Below are positions 1 through 8,110 of a stretch of DNA of 12,349 nucleotides, in pieces; positions within the stretch are counted from its first letter, which is position 1, and every line of letters begins with the position of its first letter. Source of the stretch: Planctomycetota bacterium (GTDB taxonomy: Bacteria > Planctomycetota > PUPC01 > JACPCR01); NCBI GenBank assembly GCA_030740295.1, contig JASLXP010000465.1, forward strand, positions 1-12,349, in the 5' to 3' direction. The notes under the pieces were generated by a model. That model was not told the origin of the DNA. It saw nothing but the letters and a program-made list of their open reading frames with translations, and searched no databases. The position numbers and the translations under genes are program-made.

Positions 1-267
1 CTGACATTGTGCTTTATCTCTTTCTTCTCACTTCTGGGCTGGGTACGCCTCTGAGTGCAACAGAACTGCATCCGAGACACAAACCAACCGTGGGCGTCAC
101 CCACGCCCAAGTAATGACGGAGCTCTCCTTCAGAGGACTGCTGGAGGCTATCACATGCTCCGAAGAACGCTCTGGTGGGGGTGCTACAGGCGGAGACCGT
201 CGCGCCCGAGACTTCGATTCTCCCTGGCAGATTCTCATTTCCAGGGGTGGGCGCGTGGCCGCAGGGG
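1..267. other. No supported gene; region downstream of the sialidase-like gene
   Basis: Short open frames exist on both strands, but none has a convincing ribosome-binding site, recognisable domain or plausible composition. The one visible structure is a 7-bp stem at 91-97/103-109 with a 5-base loop. Read on the minus strand, it is followed by a moderately T-rich stretch. It lies about 160 bases downstream of the sialidase-like stop codon and could be a weak transcript end, but it lacks a proper T-tract, so I do not call it a terminator. Confidence 0.4.
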
Positions 268-1263
268 CTATTTCAGGCTGAGGTCAGCGAGGTAGATGGA
301 GGTCGGAGAACCTTCGCTTTCGCGCACTTCGTGGCTCGAATAGTAGGACAGAAGCCCCTTTGAGTCGCTGAAAGGGACGAAGCCCGGATACGAGTTGTCT
401 CCGCCGCTGGGAAGTTCGGCGATTTCTTCGAGTTCATCGTCCGCGAGCCAGTAGAGCGTGGTCTTGGGGTTCTGGGGGTCGATCGTCTTCCGGCCACCGA
501 CCAGGTACCGATCCCCCCACTTGGCAAGCAATGGACCTCCTACGTTCCGGTCGAGAGTCACGCGCCCCCACTGACTGAATGGAGGCCGAGACCGGCACAC
601 TTTGGCCGGCCGCGACCCTCCTCCGCGGGCCAAGGCGAGGAGGGAGCCATCGTCCTCAAAGAGAAAGGCCGTCTCGTTGCCGTAGGCCTCGGTGAAAAGC
701 CCGGCCGTCTTCCAGACCAGACCGTCATTACTTTCCAGCAGGGCACCCTGTCTGACCTCAATGGCGTCTCCGTCTCCCGGGTCATGAGCGAACTCCCGCT
801 TCCTCCGGCCGCACAGAAAGGCTTGGTCGCGGCACACGGCGGCGCGCCACACGTAGTGCCCGTAGGTCCCCTCCAGGAGCCGCGGCCCTTCCCAGTTCTC
901 CCCGTCCGTGCTCCACGCACCATAGCCCAGATGGTCGTTCATGTCGCGCTTGCCTGGCGCGGAAGGATCACACAACCACGTCCCCGTGTAAACGAACAGC
1001 GTGTCGTTGAATTCCAGGAAGTGCGGGTCCCGGACATCGCGGTCGCTGACGCTAAAGGTAAACATCTGTTGCCACTCGCCGCCGTCGTCACTCCTCAGAA
1101 CCACGATCCACGATGAAGAGAAGACACCGTGTCCGTCAGGACAGCTCCGGAACGTCAGATAGATCCGGTCCTGGAACCAACACAGATCCGTAAACGCGTT
1201 GTGGTTGTCGTCGTCAAAGACTTTGCGTATCGCGTCGATGCTTAGCTGGCATTCTGGGCTCAT
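268..1263 (-). CDS. Sialidase-fold (BNR/Asp-box beta-propeller) protein, function unassigned
   Basis: A 331-residue protein with three clear Asp-box motifs (S-x-D-x-G-x-x-W type): residues 58-64 (SDDGGEW), 118-124 (STDGENW) and 178-184 (SNDGLVW). They are exactly 60 residues apart, as expected for successive blades of a six-bladed sialidase-like propeller. Asp-boxes are structural turns and do not prove catalysis. The family includes exo-sialidases as well as many non-catalytic or differently active propellers, and I could not place a full Arg-triad/Tyr/Glu active site. There is no signal peptide, so it is predicted cytoplasmic, unlike its secreted neighbours. The start is supported by GGAGGA seven bases upstream of the ATG. 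It is the last gene of the minus-strand cluster, 190 bases after the EDR1-like gene; I see no other gene in that gap. A cytoplasmic step on an imported oligosaccharide is an inference. Confidence 0.8.
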   Translation of the reverse strand: MSPECQLSIDAIRKVFDDDNHNAFTDLCWFQDRIYLTFRSCPDGHGVFSSSWIVVLRSDDGGEWQQMFTFSVSDRDVRDPHFLEFNDTLFVYTGTWLCDPSAPGKRDMNDHLGYGAWSTDGENWEGPRLLEGTYGHYVWRAAVCRDQAFLCGRRKREFAHDPGDGDAIEVRQGALLESNDGLVWKTAGLFTEAYGNETAFLFEDDGSLLALARGGGSRPAKVCRSRPPFSQWGRVTLDRNVGGPLLAKWGDRYLVGGRKTIDPQNPKTTLYWLADDELEEIAELPSGGDNSYPGFVPFSDSKGLLSYYSSHEVRESEGSPTSIYLADLSLK

Positions 1264-1453
1264 AGTATTTCCTCCATTGTTGCTCGTTCTCCGTGCTTAT
1301 CTGTCTTCTGGCTTGCCACCTCTACTCCTCCACCAGCGGTTTGAGGATACCTTCCTTCATTTCAGTGAAGCCCGCGGATTTCGGTGGATTCGGTCTGTTT
1401 GGCTGAACTGGTCGCTGACAATCCCAAGAATCCGAGGCAATACGCGCCGCAAC

Positions 1454-2722
1454 TCAGTTCTGCTCGGCCTTCGTTGGCTGATAAATCCGATTCGTCTTCG
1501 TATCGAGATAACGCTCCACCGCCTTCTGGCTCGTGGCATCCAGGAACGAGAAATCTTCGTTGGGGCGGGTGACATCCACGATGAACTTCTTGCCGCTTTT
1601 TAAGATGAGCTCGTTCCAGGCGTGGCCGCCAAAGCCGCGGTTGTATCGATGCTTGTACTTGCCGCGCACCAGAGCGACGTCGAGGCCGGCGGCGTCGCCC
1701 ATCACTTTAAAGAGCAGGGAGCGATGGCGGCAGACTCCGGCGCCGTAGCGTGTTGATATCTCACCCAGCAAGACCTGCCGATTTGCATACTCCGATTCCA
1801 TGACACCAACCGGCCCGCCCGAAAAGCTCCGGCCCCTGGGAGGGGACATGTCCTGATCGATGTACCTGGCGATGCGTTTAGCCCGTTCTTCGGGTGGCAG
1901 CTTTTCGATCTCCTTTGAGGTGGCAAACTCGATGTGTTTTCTAAGAGCTGCGTCTTTCGAGCGATCCAGCACAATGACCTCACGGTAGGTCCGGATCGCC
2001 CCATCCGGATAGAGCTTCATGCCGCGGCCACCATCCGAATACCCGTCGGGGATAGTCATCCCTGCACCAACGTAATGTTTCCGATGGTATGCTTCTGTAA
2101 CAGTCCTCGCCGATTGAGGCACTTTGCCAGGAAGAAAGACATCCTTTTCACCGTAACCCCGCAAGACCAAATCGAAGATCAGGTCGGAGCTTCCAGGGTT
2201 GGATTGGTGGACCTCTGCGGCGACGACATTCTTGCCAGGCTTCAGAGAGGTGACCGGCACTGAAATGCGACGGTATCGATCCTCTCGATGGCCATCGAGA
2301 GTTTTGTTCGCTCGCGTATCAAATTGAACTTCGCCCGCCGGCAAGTTGTATCGATAAATCTCTTTGCCGTTCAGGTAAACGACTGCTCCGTCATCTTGCC
2401 GGATGAGGAACGCAAATTCGCGGACATCATCCGTCTTCTTGAAATCAAAACTGTGACGAAAGTACGCGGTGATCCGTTTGGCTTTTGAGTCGCCGCCGAA
2501 ACTGATTGTCGTGTTCAGTTCCCGTTCGCCATAGCCCAGAGGAGCTTTGCCGGATTTCCATTTCGAATCATCGAAAGAAATCTCTCGCCACTCCGGAGCG
2601 GCTGCCTCTGCACCGTCGTAGTATTTCCACTGGCTCTCAGCACCCGGCGCGATCAACGTTGTAAGCGCACATGCATCGAAGAAGAATGACTGAAAAATGA
2701 GCAGGACTGTGGACGTTTGCAT
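1454..2722 (-). CDS. Secreted EDR1/transglutaminase-like protein with N-terminal beta-sandwich domain
   Basis: A 422-residue protein. A hydrophobic N-terminus (about residues 1-28) looks like a signal peptide, although its n-region has no positive charge. Residues about 29-190 resemble the beta-sandwich module common in secreted PVC-type proteins (W-x-Y-x-D near 32-36, W-x-S-G-x-A-P-L-G-Y-G near 55-65, V-Y-L-N-G-K near 115-120). Residues about 205-410 match the EDR1/Le-CTR1-type transglutaminase-like papain fold, with a probable catalytic triad of Cys331 (GAGVCRHRS), His367 (GGHAWNEL) and Asp383 (FIVDVTRP). Such proteins may be peptidases, transglutaminases or peptide-N-glycanase-like enzymes, and the substrate cannot be told from sequence. 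No strong Shine-Dalgarno site precedes the ATG, but an in-frame TGA lies 9 bases upstream, so the start cannot be further 5'. It follows the beta-helix gene after 72 bases and is probably co-transcribed. Confidence 0.8.
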   Translation of the reverse strand: MQTSTVLLIFQSFFFDACALTTLIAPGAESQWKYYDGAEAAAPEWREISFDDSKWKSGKAPLGYGERELNTTISFGGDSKAKRITAYFRHSFDFKKTDDVREFAFLIRQDDGAVVYLNGKEIYRYNLPAGEVQFDTRANKTLDGHREDRYRRISVPVTSLKPGKNVVAAEVHQSNPGSSDLIFDLVLRGYGEKDVFLPGKVPQSARTVTEAYHRKHYVGAGMTIPDGYSDGGRGMKLYPDGAIRTYREVIVLDRSKDAALRKHIEFATSKEIEKLPPEERAKRIARYIDQDMSPPRGRSFSGGPVGVMESEYANRQVLLGEISTRYGAGVCRHRSLLFKVMGDAAGLDVALVRGKYKHRYNRGFGGHAWNELILKSGKKFIVDVTRPNEDFSFLDATSQKAVERYLDTKTNRIYQPTKAEQN

Positions 2723-2794
2723 GACTCGCGATCAGAAATGGAAGGTTCTTTTGGTAAAGCGGATCTTAATCATTCCTCTTCGAATTGTCTTTGT

Positions 2795-4756
2795 TCAATC
2801 ATCCGAAGATCGATGCAATCTCCCTTTCCGAACATCCTCGACTTTACGCGCGAACTCGATGCCTTCGAGCAACATTTTGTCGGCATCCTGAAAGAGCGGC
2901 TCGATTGGTTTACGCCTAGCCATGGCGCCGCACGCTTTGGGGTCAACGCCAAAACGAGGGGGACCGATTCCAGATTCGATAGCTCCCATGTCCGGCGCTT
3001 TCCCGATGAAGTAACCGGCAGGGCAGCCCGGCAGCGGCGGCCCGAAATGCGTTGAAAGTTCTGCGCCGCCGTCGATCGCCCTGCTATCGAGAGGCAGCGA
3101 AAAGTCTGGCCTCACTTTCAGGCCGGGCGCCAGGATTCCATGAGCCTCGTATTTCAGTACTTTCAATTGGCCGTCTTTATCAGCATTGAAGATGTTATAG
3201 TCGACGTGGTCTGGCGCCATGGGCGGTGCGCCTGATTTCGGATTGTGGTAGCGATTGTAATGGGCAAGGAACAGGTTATTTCGGTAATAGACATTCGGCC
3301 CGCCCCATTCTTTGCCGGCGACCAGCGCGACCTTACCACCGGCGCAGGTGTTGTGATAAAAATAGGTCAAGGCATTGCTCTTCCGGAACAGAACAAAGTC
3401 CTGGTCGTTCTCGCCCCCGAACAGGTTGTGGTGAACGAACAGAGGGCCGTCCCCCTTCGGCCACTTCCACCGGATACCCCAGCCGGCGTTCGTGATCGTG
3501 TTGTTGAAAACGTGACAGTGATTCCCGTCTCCACCGATCTCGAAACCACCGTCCATAAAATCGTCGCATCTGTTGTGGTGAAACATGATCCGGTGGCACG
3601 TTCCCGGCATGTCTCTCGACTGATCCTGCGGGCCCTGCCAATGGTTGTGAACATAGTTGTATCCGATATCCACGCGAGGCCCGGTCTGATAGCAGAAAAT
3701 GGAATAAGGGTCTGAATAGCCGAGTGATTTATGAAGCTCGAAGAGATCTTCCAACGCCTTTCCTTCGAGCGCACTTCTCTTTGCCTTGTATTTCGCGCCG
3801 AAGGCTGAAGGAAGATTCCATCGGTTGAAGGCCGGAAGGCTGACGTCGTTCTTATAAATTCTGCAGTTTCTGACACTTGGCCCGCTGGCAAAAATCCCCT
3901 TCTGTGTGGCGGTGATCGTGTTGTATTCGATGCGGATGCCTTCACAGAATTTCGCGCTTTTGCTGGTTTCCTTATCCATTCCCCCTTCCATGAGAATGGC
4001 ATACCAGCCGTTCCGAATGATAAAGCCGCGAACCGCTACATGCCTGGCCCCTGATACGTTGACGACGGCCTTCCCAACCGGGTGACGCCCCCCGGACAGA
4101 TTTTCGCACGCGGCAAATGAGAGAGCGTCTGGCGGAGTGTCGCCATAAAAATGGACAAGCAACTCGAAACGCCTGTCTTTCATCCGTCGGCACGTATAGA
4201 CGCTTCCGAAGAAGAGCAGGCCCTTGTTGCCAAAGTAACGACGCGTACGGGGCAGCCCGTTCTTAAGGACCTCCCTGTAATTCCACGAGCCCGGCTTGCT
4301 GGTAAGAGTCGGATTCAAAGGATTGAGATACTTGCCATCAGCGGACAGCAGAAGGATGTTCTTGCTGATAATGGCACGATAGACTCCCCTCCCGATGTCT
4401 GGAGCCGGCTGCCATTCAAATGAAATGTCCTTTGCACGACCATCGATGATCGCTCCCGGTTCCCCTTCGATCACGATGGGAGAATCCTCGGTGCCCTGCG
4501 CTTTGATGACGACATTCTCGTAGTAGATTCCCCTTCTTACGCGCACCGTGTCGCCGGCCTTCGCCGCGGCAACGGCGTCCGTAATCGATTCGCCGGGCTT
4601 GACCATAATCTCTGTCGCACACGGAGGCCGGCCAGTTCCCAGCGATGCGATCCACAGGAGTGCCGCCGAGAATCGCCGCGCCGGGCTGGAGGGTTGTCTG
4701 CCCCGCTTTACTGAAGGCGCGCGTTCAGCACACACCAGCGCATTCTTTGAACTCAT
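2795..4756 (-). CDS. Exported right-handed parallel beta-helix protein (pectate-lyase/NosD-like fold)
   Basis: I chose the ATG at 4756 (653 residues) over one 30 bases upstream because AGGAA lies just ahead of it. This start lies inside the 3' end of the aminotransferase gene (32-base overlap), which suggests translational coupling. The first 48 or so residues hold a long basic n-region and a hydrophobic stretch (FSAALLWIASLG) consistent with a Sec-type signal peptide. Residues about 55-110 form the typical entry to a beta-helix (GESITDAVAAAKAGDTVRVRRGIYYENVVIKAQGTEDSPIVIEG, read in pieces). Residues about 225-500 carry Asn-rich repeats such as YNTIT, HHNRC, FNNTI, HHNLF, YHNTC and YRNNLF, which are asparagine-ladder turns. 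Relatives include polysaccharide lyases, epimerases and hydrolases; I could not assign catalytic residues. The C-terminal 50 residues are charged and probably outside the helix. The neighbourhood suggests a polysaccharide substrate. Confidence 0.85.
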   Translation of the reverse strand: MSSKNALVCAERAPSVKRGRQPSSPARRFSAALLWIASLGTGRPPCATEIMVKPGESITDAVAAAKAGDTVRVRRGIYYENVVIKAQGTEDSPIVIEGEPGAIIDGRAKDISFEWQPAPDIGRGVYRAIISKNILLLSADGKYLNPLNPTLTSKPGSWNYREVLKNGLPRTRRYFGNKGLLFFGSVYTCRRMKDRRFELLVHFYGDTPPDALSFAACENLSGGRHPVGKAVVNVSGARHVAVRGFIIRNGWYAILMEGGMDKETSKSAKFCEGIRIEYNTITATQKGIFASGPSVRNCRIYKNDVSLPAFNRWNLPSAFGAKYKAKRSALEGKALEDLFELHKSLGYSDPYSIFCYQTGPRVDIGYNYVHNHWQGPQDQSRDMPGTCHRIMFHHNRCDDFMDGGFEIGGDGNHCHVFNNTITNAGWGIRWKWPKGDGPLFVHHNLFGGENDQDFVLFRKSNALTYFYHNTCAGGKVALVAGKEWGGPNVYYRNNLFLAHYNRYHNPKSGAPPMAPDHVDYNIFNADKDGQLKVLKYEAHGILAPGLKVRPDFSLPLDSRAIDGGAELSTHFGPPLPGCPAGYFIGKAPDMGAIESGIGPPRFGVDPKACGAMARRKPIEPLFQDADKMLLEGIEFARKVEDVRKGRLHRSSDD

Positions 4757-5870
4757 CGATTCCTGCCTGCAATTCGTGTATCTCAACGCTGTGGTGTACG
4801 AAGAAGTTTCGGCGGCCTTTCACAGACTCCTCAGCACAAGGACAAATGCCGGGGGCATACTGAACATAATCGGGCAAGGGTATGCCGAGCGAAGTCCGAC
4901 GGTTCTCCTGCATCCGCTGGAACTCGACTTCCAGGTAGTTGATTTCCCCAACGCAGCCGACCTTTTCTGGTCCCCGAACCGGATAGAACCAGTAGTTCGG
5001 TTCGGTCTCCGGGTAGACATGAGCCAATTGGATTCCCGGCAGGCCGCGGAGCTCGTCTTCAAGTATTTCGACCAGTCTCCGACGGCGGGCATGGAACTGT
5101 TCGATCTTCTCCAGTTGCGCCAGGGCCACGGCCCCCTGCAATTCGCTGAAGCGGAAGTCGTGCCCAAAAGAGAAGTGCCCACGCGTGGGAACACCGTTGA
5201 CCGGCTCTGCTTCCGGGCGCTCGAGGTCATACATGTACCAGGGCATACCTGAATTCGCGTATTCCGTGGCGCGCTTATAGAGATCCGGGTCGTCGGTCGC
5301 GATCATCCCACCTTCGCCGCTGGTAATGTGCTTTGACTGCTGCATCGAAAAGCAGGCCACGTCCCCGATCGTGCCGACCTTGCGTCCCCTGTAACAGGCA
5401 TCGTATGCCTGTGCGCAATCCTCGATGACTCGCAGGCCGTTCCTGCGCGCCGTCGCCATCAGGTCGTCCATGGGGGCCGGCTGCCCGTACATATGGATTA
5501 CCACCATGGCGCGCGTCCGGTCAGTAAGGCAGGCATCGATGGCCTCCGGGTCGATGATCTGCGTCCGCGGGTCCACATCGGCAAAAACAGGTACGCACCC
5601 GATGGCCACGATCGGGAACGATACAAAGACGGGCGCCACAGCCGGAATGATGACCTCGTCCCCCGGCTCAAGGCCGAGACTCGCACAGGCCGTCTCGTTA
5701 GCGCTGGTTCCCGAGTTCACCGCATGGACGTACTTGCGCCCAAGATGCCGGCCAAAAGATTCCTCAAATCGCGGGACAAAGTTGCTCTTACCCCAACGCC
5801 AGGCTTCCTGTCCTTCGATGACTTCACGCAAGTAGGCGAGCTCTTCGTCCCCGAAACAGTTGATTGGCAT
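4725..5870 (-). CDS. DegT/DnrJ/EryC1/StrS family PLP-dependent aminotransferase
   Basis: A 381-residue fold-type-I PLP enzyme of normal family length. Visible motifs: SGTSANET at 53-60 (phosphate-binding region), EDCAQAYDA at 150-158 with Asp151 to contact the pyridine nitrogen, and QQSKHITSGEGG around Lys180, the predicted Schiff-base lysine. Family members transfer an amino group to keto-sugars, either nucleotide-linked or cyclitol as in StrS/StsC; the QQSK...GEGG form resembles the cyclitol/AHBA-type branch, but that is weak evidence of substrate. It is cytoplasmic, with no signal peptide. GGGAGA seven bases upstream supports the ATG. Its 3' end overlaps the beta-helix gene by 32 bases, linking the two in expression. 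No sugar-nucleotide synthesis or glycosyltransferase genes are in the window, so the product is unknown; it may make an amino sugar for surface polymers or act on one released by the neighbouring exported proteins. Confidence 0.9.
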   Translation of the reverse strand: MPINCFGDEELAYLREVIEGQEAWRWGKSNFVPRFEESFGRHLGRKYVHAVNSGTSANETACASLGLEPGDEVIIPAVAPVFVSFPIVAIGCVPVFADVDPRTQIIDPEAIDACLTDRTRAMVVIHMYGQPAPMDDLMATARRNGLRVIEDCAQAYDACYRGRKVGTIGDVACFSMQQSKHITSGEGGMIATDDPDLYKRATEYANSGMPWYMYDLERPEAEPVNGVPTRGHFSFGHDFRFSELQGAVALAQLEKIEQFHARRRRLVEILEDELRGLPGIQLAHVYPETEPNYWFYPVRGPEKVGCVGEINYLEVEFQRMQENRRTSLGIPLPDYVQYAPGICPCAEESVKGRRNFFVHHSVEIHELQAGIDEFKECAGVC

Positions 5871-5950
5871 GTGACAGTCTCCCTTTTATTTGTGGACGAT
5901 TACCGAAGGAGGCGTGATCCCGCTACGACTCGCAATGCAGTCTTAAGCGC

Positions 5951-6001
5951 CGCCATTCGATCCTGCAAATCCGGCCTTCGATAACGATGGGAGAATCCTC
6001 G
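5951..6001 (-). pseudogene. Remnant of a second beta-helix gene (short duplicated segment)
   Basis: Bases 5975-6001 match 4464-4490, inside the beta-helix gene, at 26 of 27 positions in the same orientation. Translated on the minus strand, both encode EDSPIVIEG, the entry strand of the beta-helix; the copy continues as a short frame to a stop at 5923-5925. Beyond this segment, 5951-5967 shows a weaker, gapped resemblance to the next part of the same gene (GRAKDISFEW against GRICRIEW). No start codon or full domain remains, so this is read as a gene fragment left by duplication and deletion. It lies between the TIM-barrel stop and the aminotransferase start. Confidence 0.5.
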
Positions 6002-6016
6002 TTGTCCGCAAACTTC

Positions 6017-8011
6017 TCATTTCAGGATGAAGACCTTCCCCCCACCGGGCGGGATTGTCACATCGAATGAACCGTCTTCAGTGGGTAGTGGGTTATCTGC
6101 CCCGAATTCAAAAAGACGACCCGGCCCGGTGAGCTTCAGCTTCACAGTTAATGGACCGACGGGCCGGAGGCCTTCCAGGCCCTTCTCTGTGAACTTCAGT
6201 TCGGTTTTGCCGCGCGGCATCCTTGGTGAAACCTTGTCCCATTCCGCAATGCGGGAGTTTACGGCCACGACATATCGCTCGGACTCGAAATTGAAAATGA
6301 AGGACCGGACAAAGACTTCAGGATGGTTAGCCTGAACGGGGCAGACCGCCTCTTTGTGCCACCGGAGTATCGTCGGGACGAACGGCTTGATCTCGGCGAC
6401 GGTGTCGGCGAATTCTCTCCAGCGCGGTGTCTCCTCGCCGAGCTGGCCGACCACGCCGAACTGCCTCTTTCCCAGTTCGTCGCCGCGCCCCAGGTAATGA
6501 TAGATGTGCAATCCCTTGGCGCCTTCGAGCACGGACAGCCAGCATTGAAGCTTCATGCCGTATTTCGGCACGAGATAGCGGGGCCAGCCAAACCAGATGC
6601 CGGGCTCTATTTCCTGCCAACCGGAGTTCTCTCCGGGCCTGACGCCGGAGGTGAGTTCTTTGAGGAGCTTCTCCTCGCTTCCTTTCCAGTCCCAGCCGCC
6701 GCCCTGAAGGACGTAGATCATGGGCCGGCCACGCTTCGCCGCTTCGATGTAGAAATCGGCAATATCCTCTCGCAGCCTGATGGCCGCGTCTTTGGGAGTT
6801 GAGATCAGGATTCCATAGCTGCCGAACAGGCTTCGGAATCTGTAGCGGTCGAAGCCGAACCACTCGGGCAGTTCCTTGTCGTCCGCACGAAAAGTCCCGA
6901 TGTTGTTGTGGAGGGTATAAATGGCATGGGTCGGGTCGAGCTGTCTGACCAGTTTCCGGTATTCCTGGAGCTGAGGCACTTCCTTGGGTGCCGCTTCCTC
7001 CTTGGGCATCCAGGTCAGCAGACCTTTCAGTCCGCGATAGCCTGGCAGGATTCTCTTGGCCGTTGGCACGGTGACCTCGTCGTAATGCTTCCGCCCTTTA
7101 CCAGGCCTCAGGTAAAGGTCGCGGGTCAGTTGTCCGAAAACGCCCAGGCCGTGTTTCTGCGCAATGCCGGTGACCAGACGAAAGTCGTCGGGCTTATTCG
7201 CGATGTTGGCAACATAAACCGTGTTGCAGCCATGAGCGGCCATGTCCTTCATGCAGAAGTCGAACCAATCGGCCAGTTTCATGCCGCGCCTCTCAGCGAG
7301 TTGAGCGTGATGGTCCGCGGCACCGTAGAAATACACTCCTACAGGAAACAGCGAAGGCTTGATGTCGTTACGGACCCAGGTCGTACCGGCGTAGACCGAT
7401 TGATCGAATTTTAACCGGCTCAGCTTCCGTCCCGCAAAGGTGTGGTAATAAGCGCGTTCGTCCGGCTTCGAGCCGACGAGATAGCCTGGTTCATATGCGG
7501 TTGAGTATCCTTGTTTCTTCAGTCTCTTTTCGATCTCAGCAACCAGGTCGGCCGCATCGAATTGGGGCACGCGCTCCACCATGACGCTGCCCAACCGCAG
7601 TGTGCCCTGTTTGTTGGAACGATAAACAAATACCCGGAAAGAATCCGTCGCTTCATGTTCAAGAGTGAATTCGAGCTCGAATCTGCTGAAAGAATCTTTG
7701 AGCGCTGCATTCCAGAGCCCGACGGAATGCGCGCCCAGCTTCTTTCCGTGAGCATCCAGGCACTGAACCCTAGCCCCCAGCTTCGCATTCCCTGTCCCCG
7801 CCCCTGAAACGCGTAGCCTCAACGCCGCCCTTCCCAGCCCTTTGCCGATCTTAGGTGACGCATAAATCGCATACCCATCACTTGCAACGAGGGCTTTTCC
7901 CTGCTTTTCGAAATCCAGCGCGAACAGCGAAGGTCCGGATTCCTCCAGGTACCCAGCTTTGGGAGCGACGAGCGCGAACAAAAGCAGGCAGGCCGTGTGT
8001 GCTGTTGGCAT
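6017..8011 (-). CDS. Secreted TIM-barrel glycosidase-like protein, family not assigned
   Basis: A 664-residue protein with a short signal peptide (about residues 1-20, TACLLLFALVAPKAG). Residues about 25-150 look like a beta-sandwich of carbohydrate-binding type (AALRLRVSGAGTGNAKLGAR and a matching FRVFVYRSNKQGTLRLGSVMVERV, in pieces). Residues about 215-560 have the alternating strand/helix pattern of a glycosidase TIM barrel: FPVGVYFYG at 222-230, MKDMAAHGCNTVYVAN at 254-269, LGVFGQLTRDLY at 289-300, GLLTWMPKEEA at 330-340, HAIYTLHNN at 362-370, PMIYVLQGGGWDW at 430-442, and LHIYHYLGRGDE at 501-512. Glu338/Glu339 could be acid/base candidates but this is not demonstrable. A C-terminal beta domain (about 570-664) ends in PPGGGKVFILK, as in many glycosidases. 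AGGAA lies ahead of the ATG and falls within a predicted long-range RNA helix (see 8014-8036). The substrate is unknown. Confidence 0.75.
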   Translation of the reverse strand: MPTAHTACLLLFALVAPKAGYLEESGPSLFALDFEKQGKALVASDGYAIYASPKIGKGLGRAALRLRVSGAGTGNAKLGARVQCLDAHGKKLGAHSVGLWNAALKDSFSRFELEFTLEHEATDSFRVFVYRSNKQGTLRLGSVMVERVPQFDAADLVAEIEKRLKKQGYSTAYEPGYLVGSKPDERAYYHTFAGRKLSRLKFDQSVYAGTTWVRNDIKPSLFPVGVYFYGAADHHAQLAERRGMKLADWFDFCMKDMAAHGCNTVYVANIANKPDDFRLVTGIAQKHGLGVFGQLTRDLYLRPGKGRKHYDEVTVPTAKRILPGYRGLKGLLTWMPKEEAAPKEVPQLQEYRKLVRQLDPTHAIYTLHNNIGTFRADDKELPEWFGFDRYRFRSLFGSYGILISTPKDAAIRLREDIADFYIEAAKRGRPMIYVLQGGGWDWKGSEEKLLKELTSGVRPGENSGWQEIEPGIWFGWPRYLVPKYGMKLQCWLSVLEGAKGLHIYHYLGRGDELGKRQFGVVGQLGEETPRWREFADTVAEIKPFVPTILRWHKEAVCPVQANHPEVFVRSFIFNFESERYVVAVNSRIAEWDKVSPRMPRGKTELKFTEKGLEGLRPVGPLTVKLKLTGPGRLFEFGADNPLPTEDGSFDVTIPPGGGKVFILK

Positions 8012-8013
8012 AT

Positions 8014-8036
8014 CAAGTAGTTCCTGTCACGAATAC
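8014..8036 (-). promoter_or_regulatory. 3' arm of a long-range inverted repeat covering the TIM-barrel gene's ribosome-binding site
   Basis: In minus-strand RNA these 23 bases can pair without interruption with 8452-8474. There are 18 Watson-Crick pairs and five G-U pairs (8014, 8023, 8028, 8032 and 8036 with their partners). The arm contains the AGGA (8025-8022) that serves the gene starting at 8011, so pairing would hide the ribosome-binding site. The pairing is seen directly; the control role is inferred. The same bases could instead be decayed terminal inverted repeats of a small mobile element. Confidence 0.4.
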
Positions 8037-8110
8037 CGAAAGACATCAGCAGCAAGGGGCAACAGCGCCGCTGACTCAGAGATCAAAAGGTTACCTTTCT
8101 GTCGAGTGTT

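Noticed and set aside
9..281. Plus-strand open frame starting with a hydrophobic stretch, possibly a small secreted protein
   Set aside because: The hydrophobic stretch is short, the rest has no domain-like pattern, it runs into the 3' end of the opposite gene, and no Shine-Dalgarno site can be confirmed at the window edge.
1386..1433. Inverted GGATTC/GAATCC pair between the EDR1-like and sialidase-like genes
   Set aside because: Six-base arms 36 bases apart are expected by chance and are not linked to any start or stop signal.
3245..3715. Plus-strand open frame of 156 codons inside the beta-helix gene
   Set aside because: It is a shadow of the Asn-rich beta-helix coding sequence, without a ribosome-binding site or a family match.
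4756..4786. Upstream ATG for the beta-helix gene at 4786
   Set aside because: The ATG at 4756 has a better-placed AGGAA, and the extra ten residues add nothing to the signal peptide.
4548..5252. Plus-strand open frame of 234 codons
   Set aside because: It is opposite the aminotransferase and beta-helix genes, whose motifs are clear. Its translation shows no recognisable domain.
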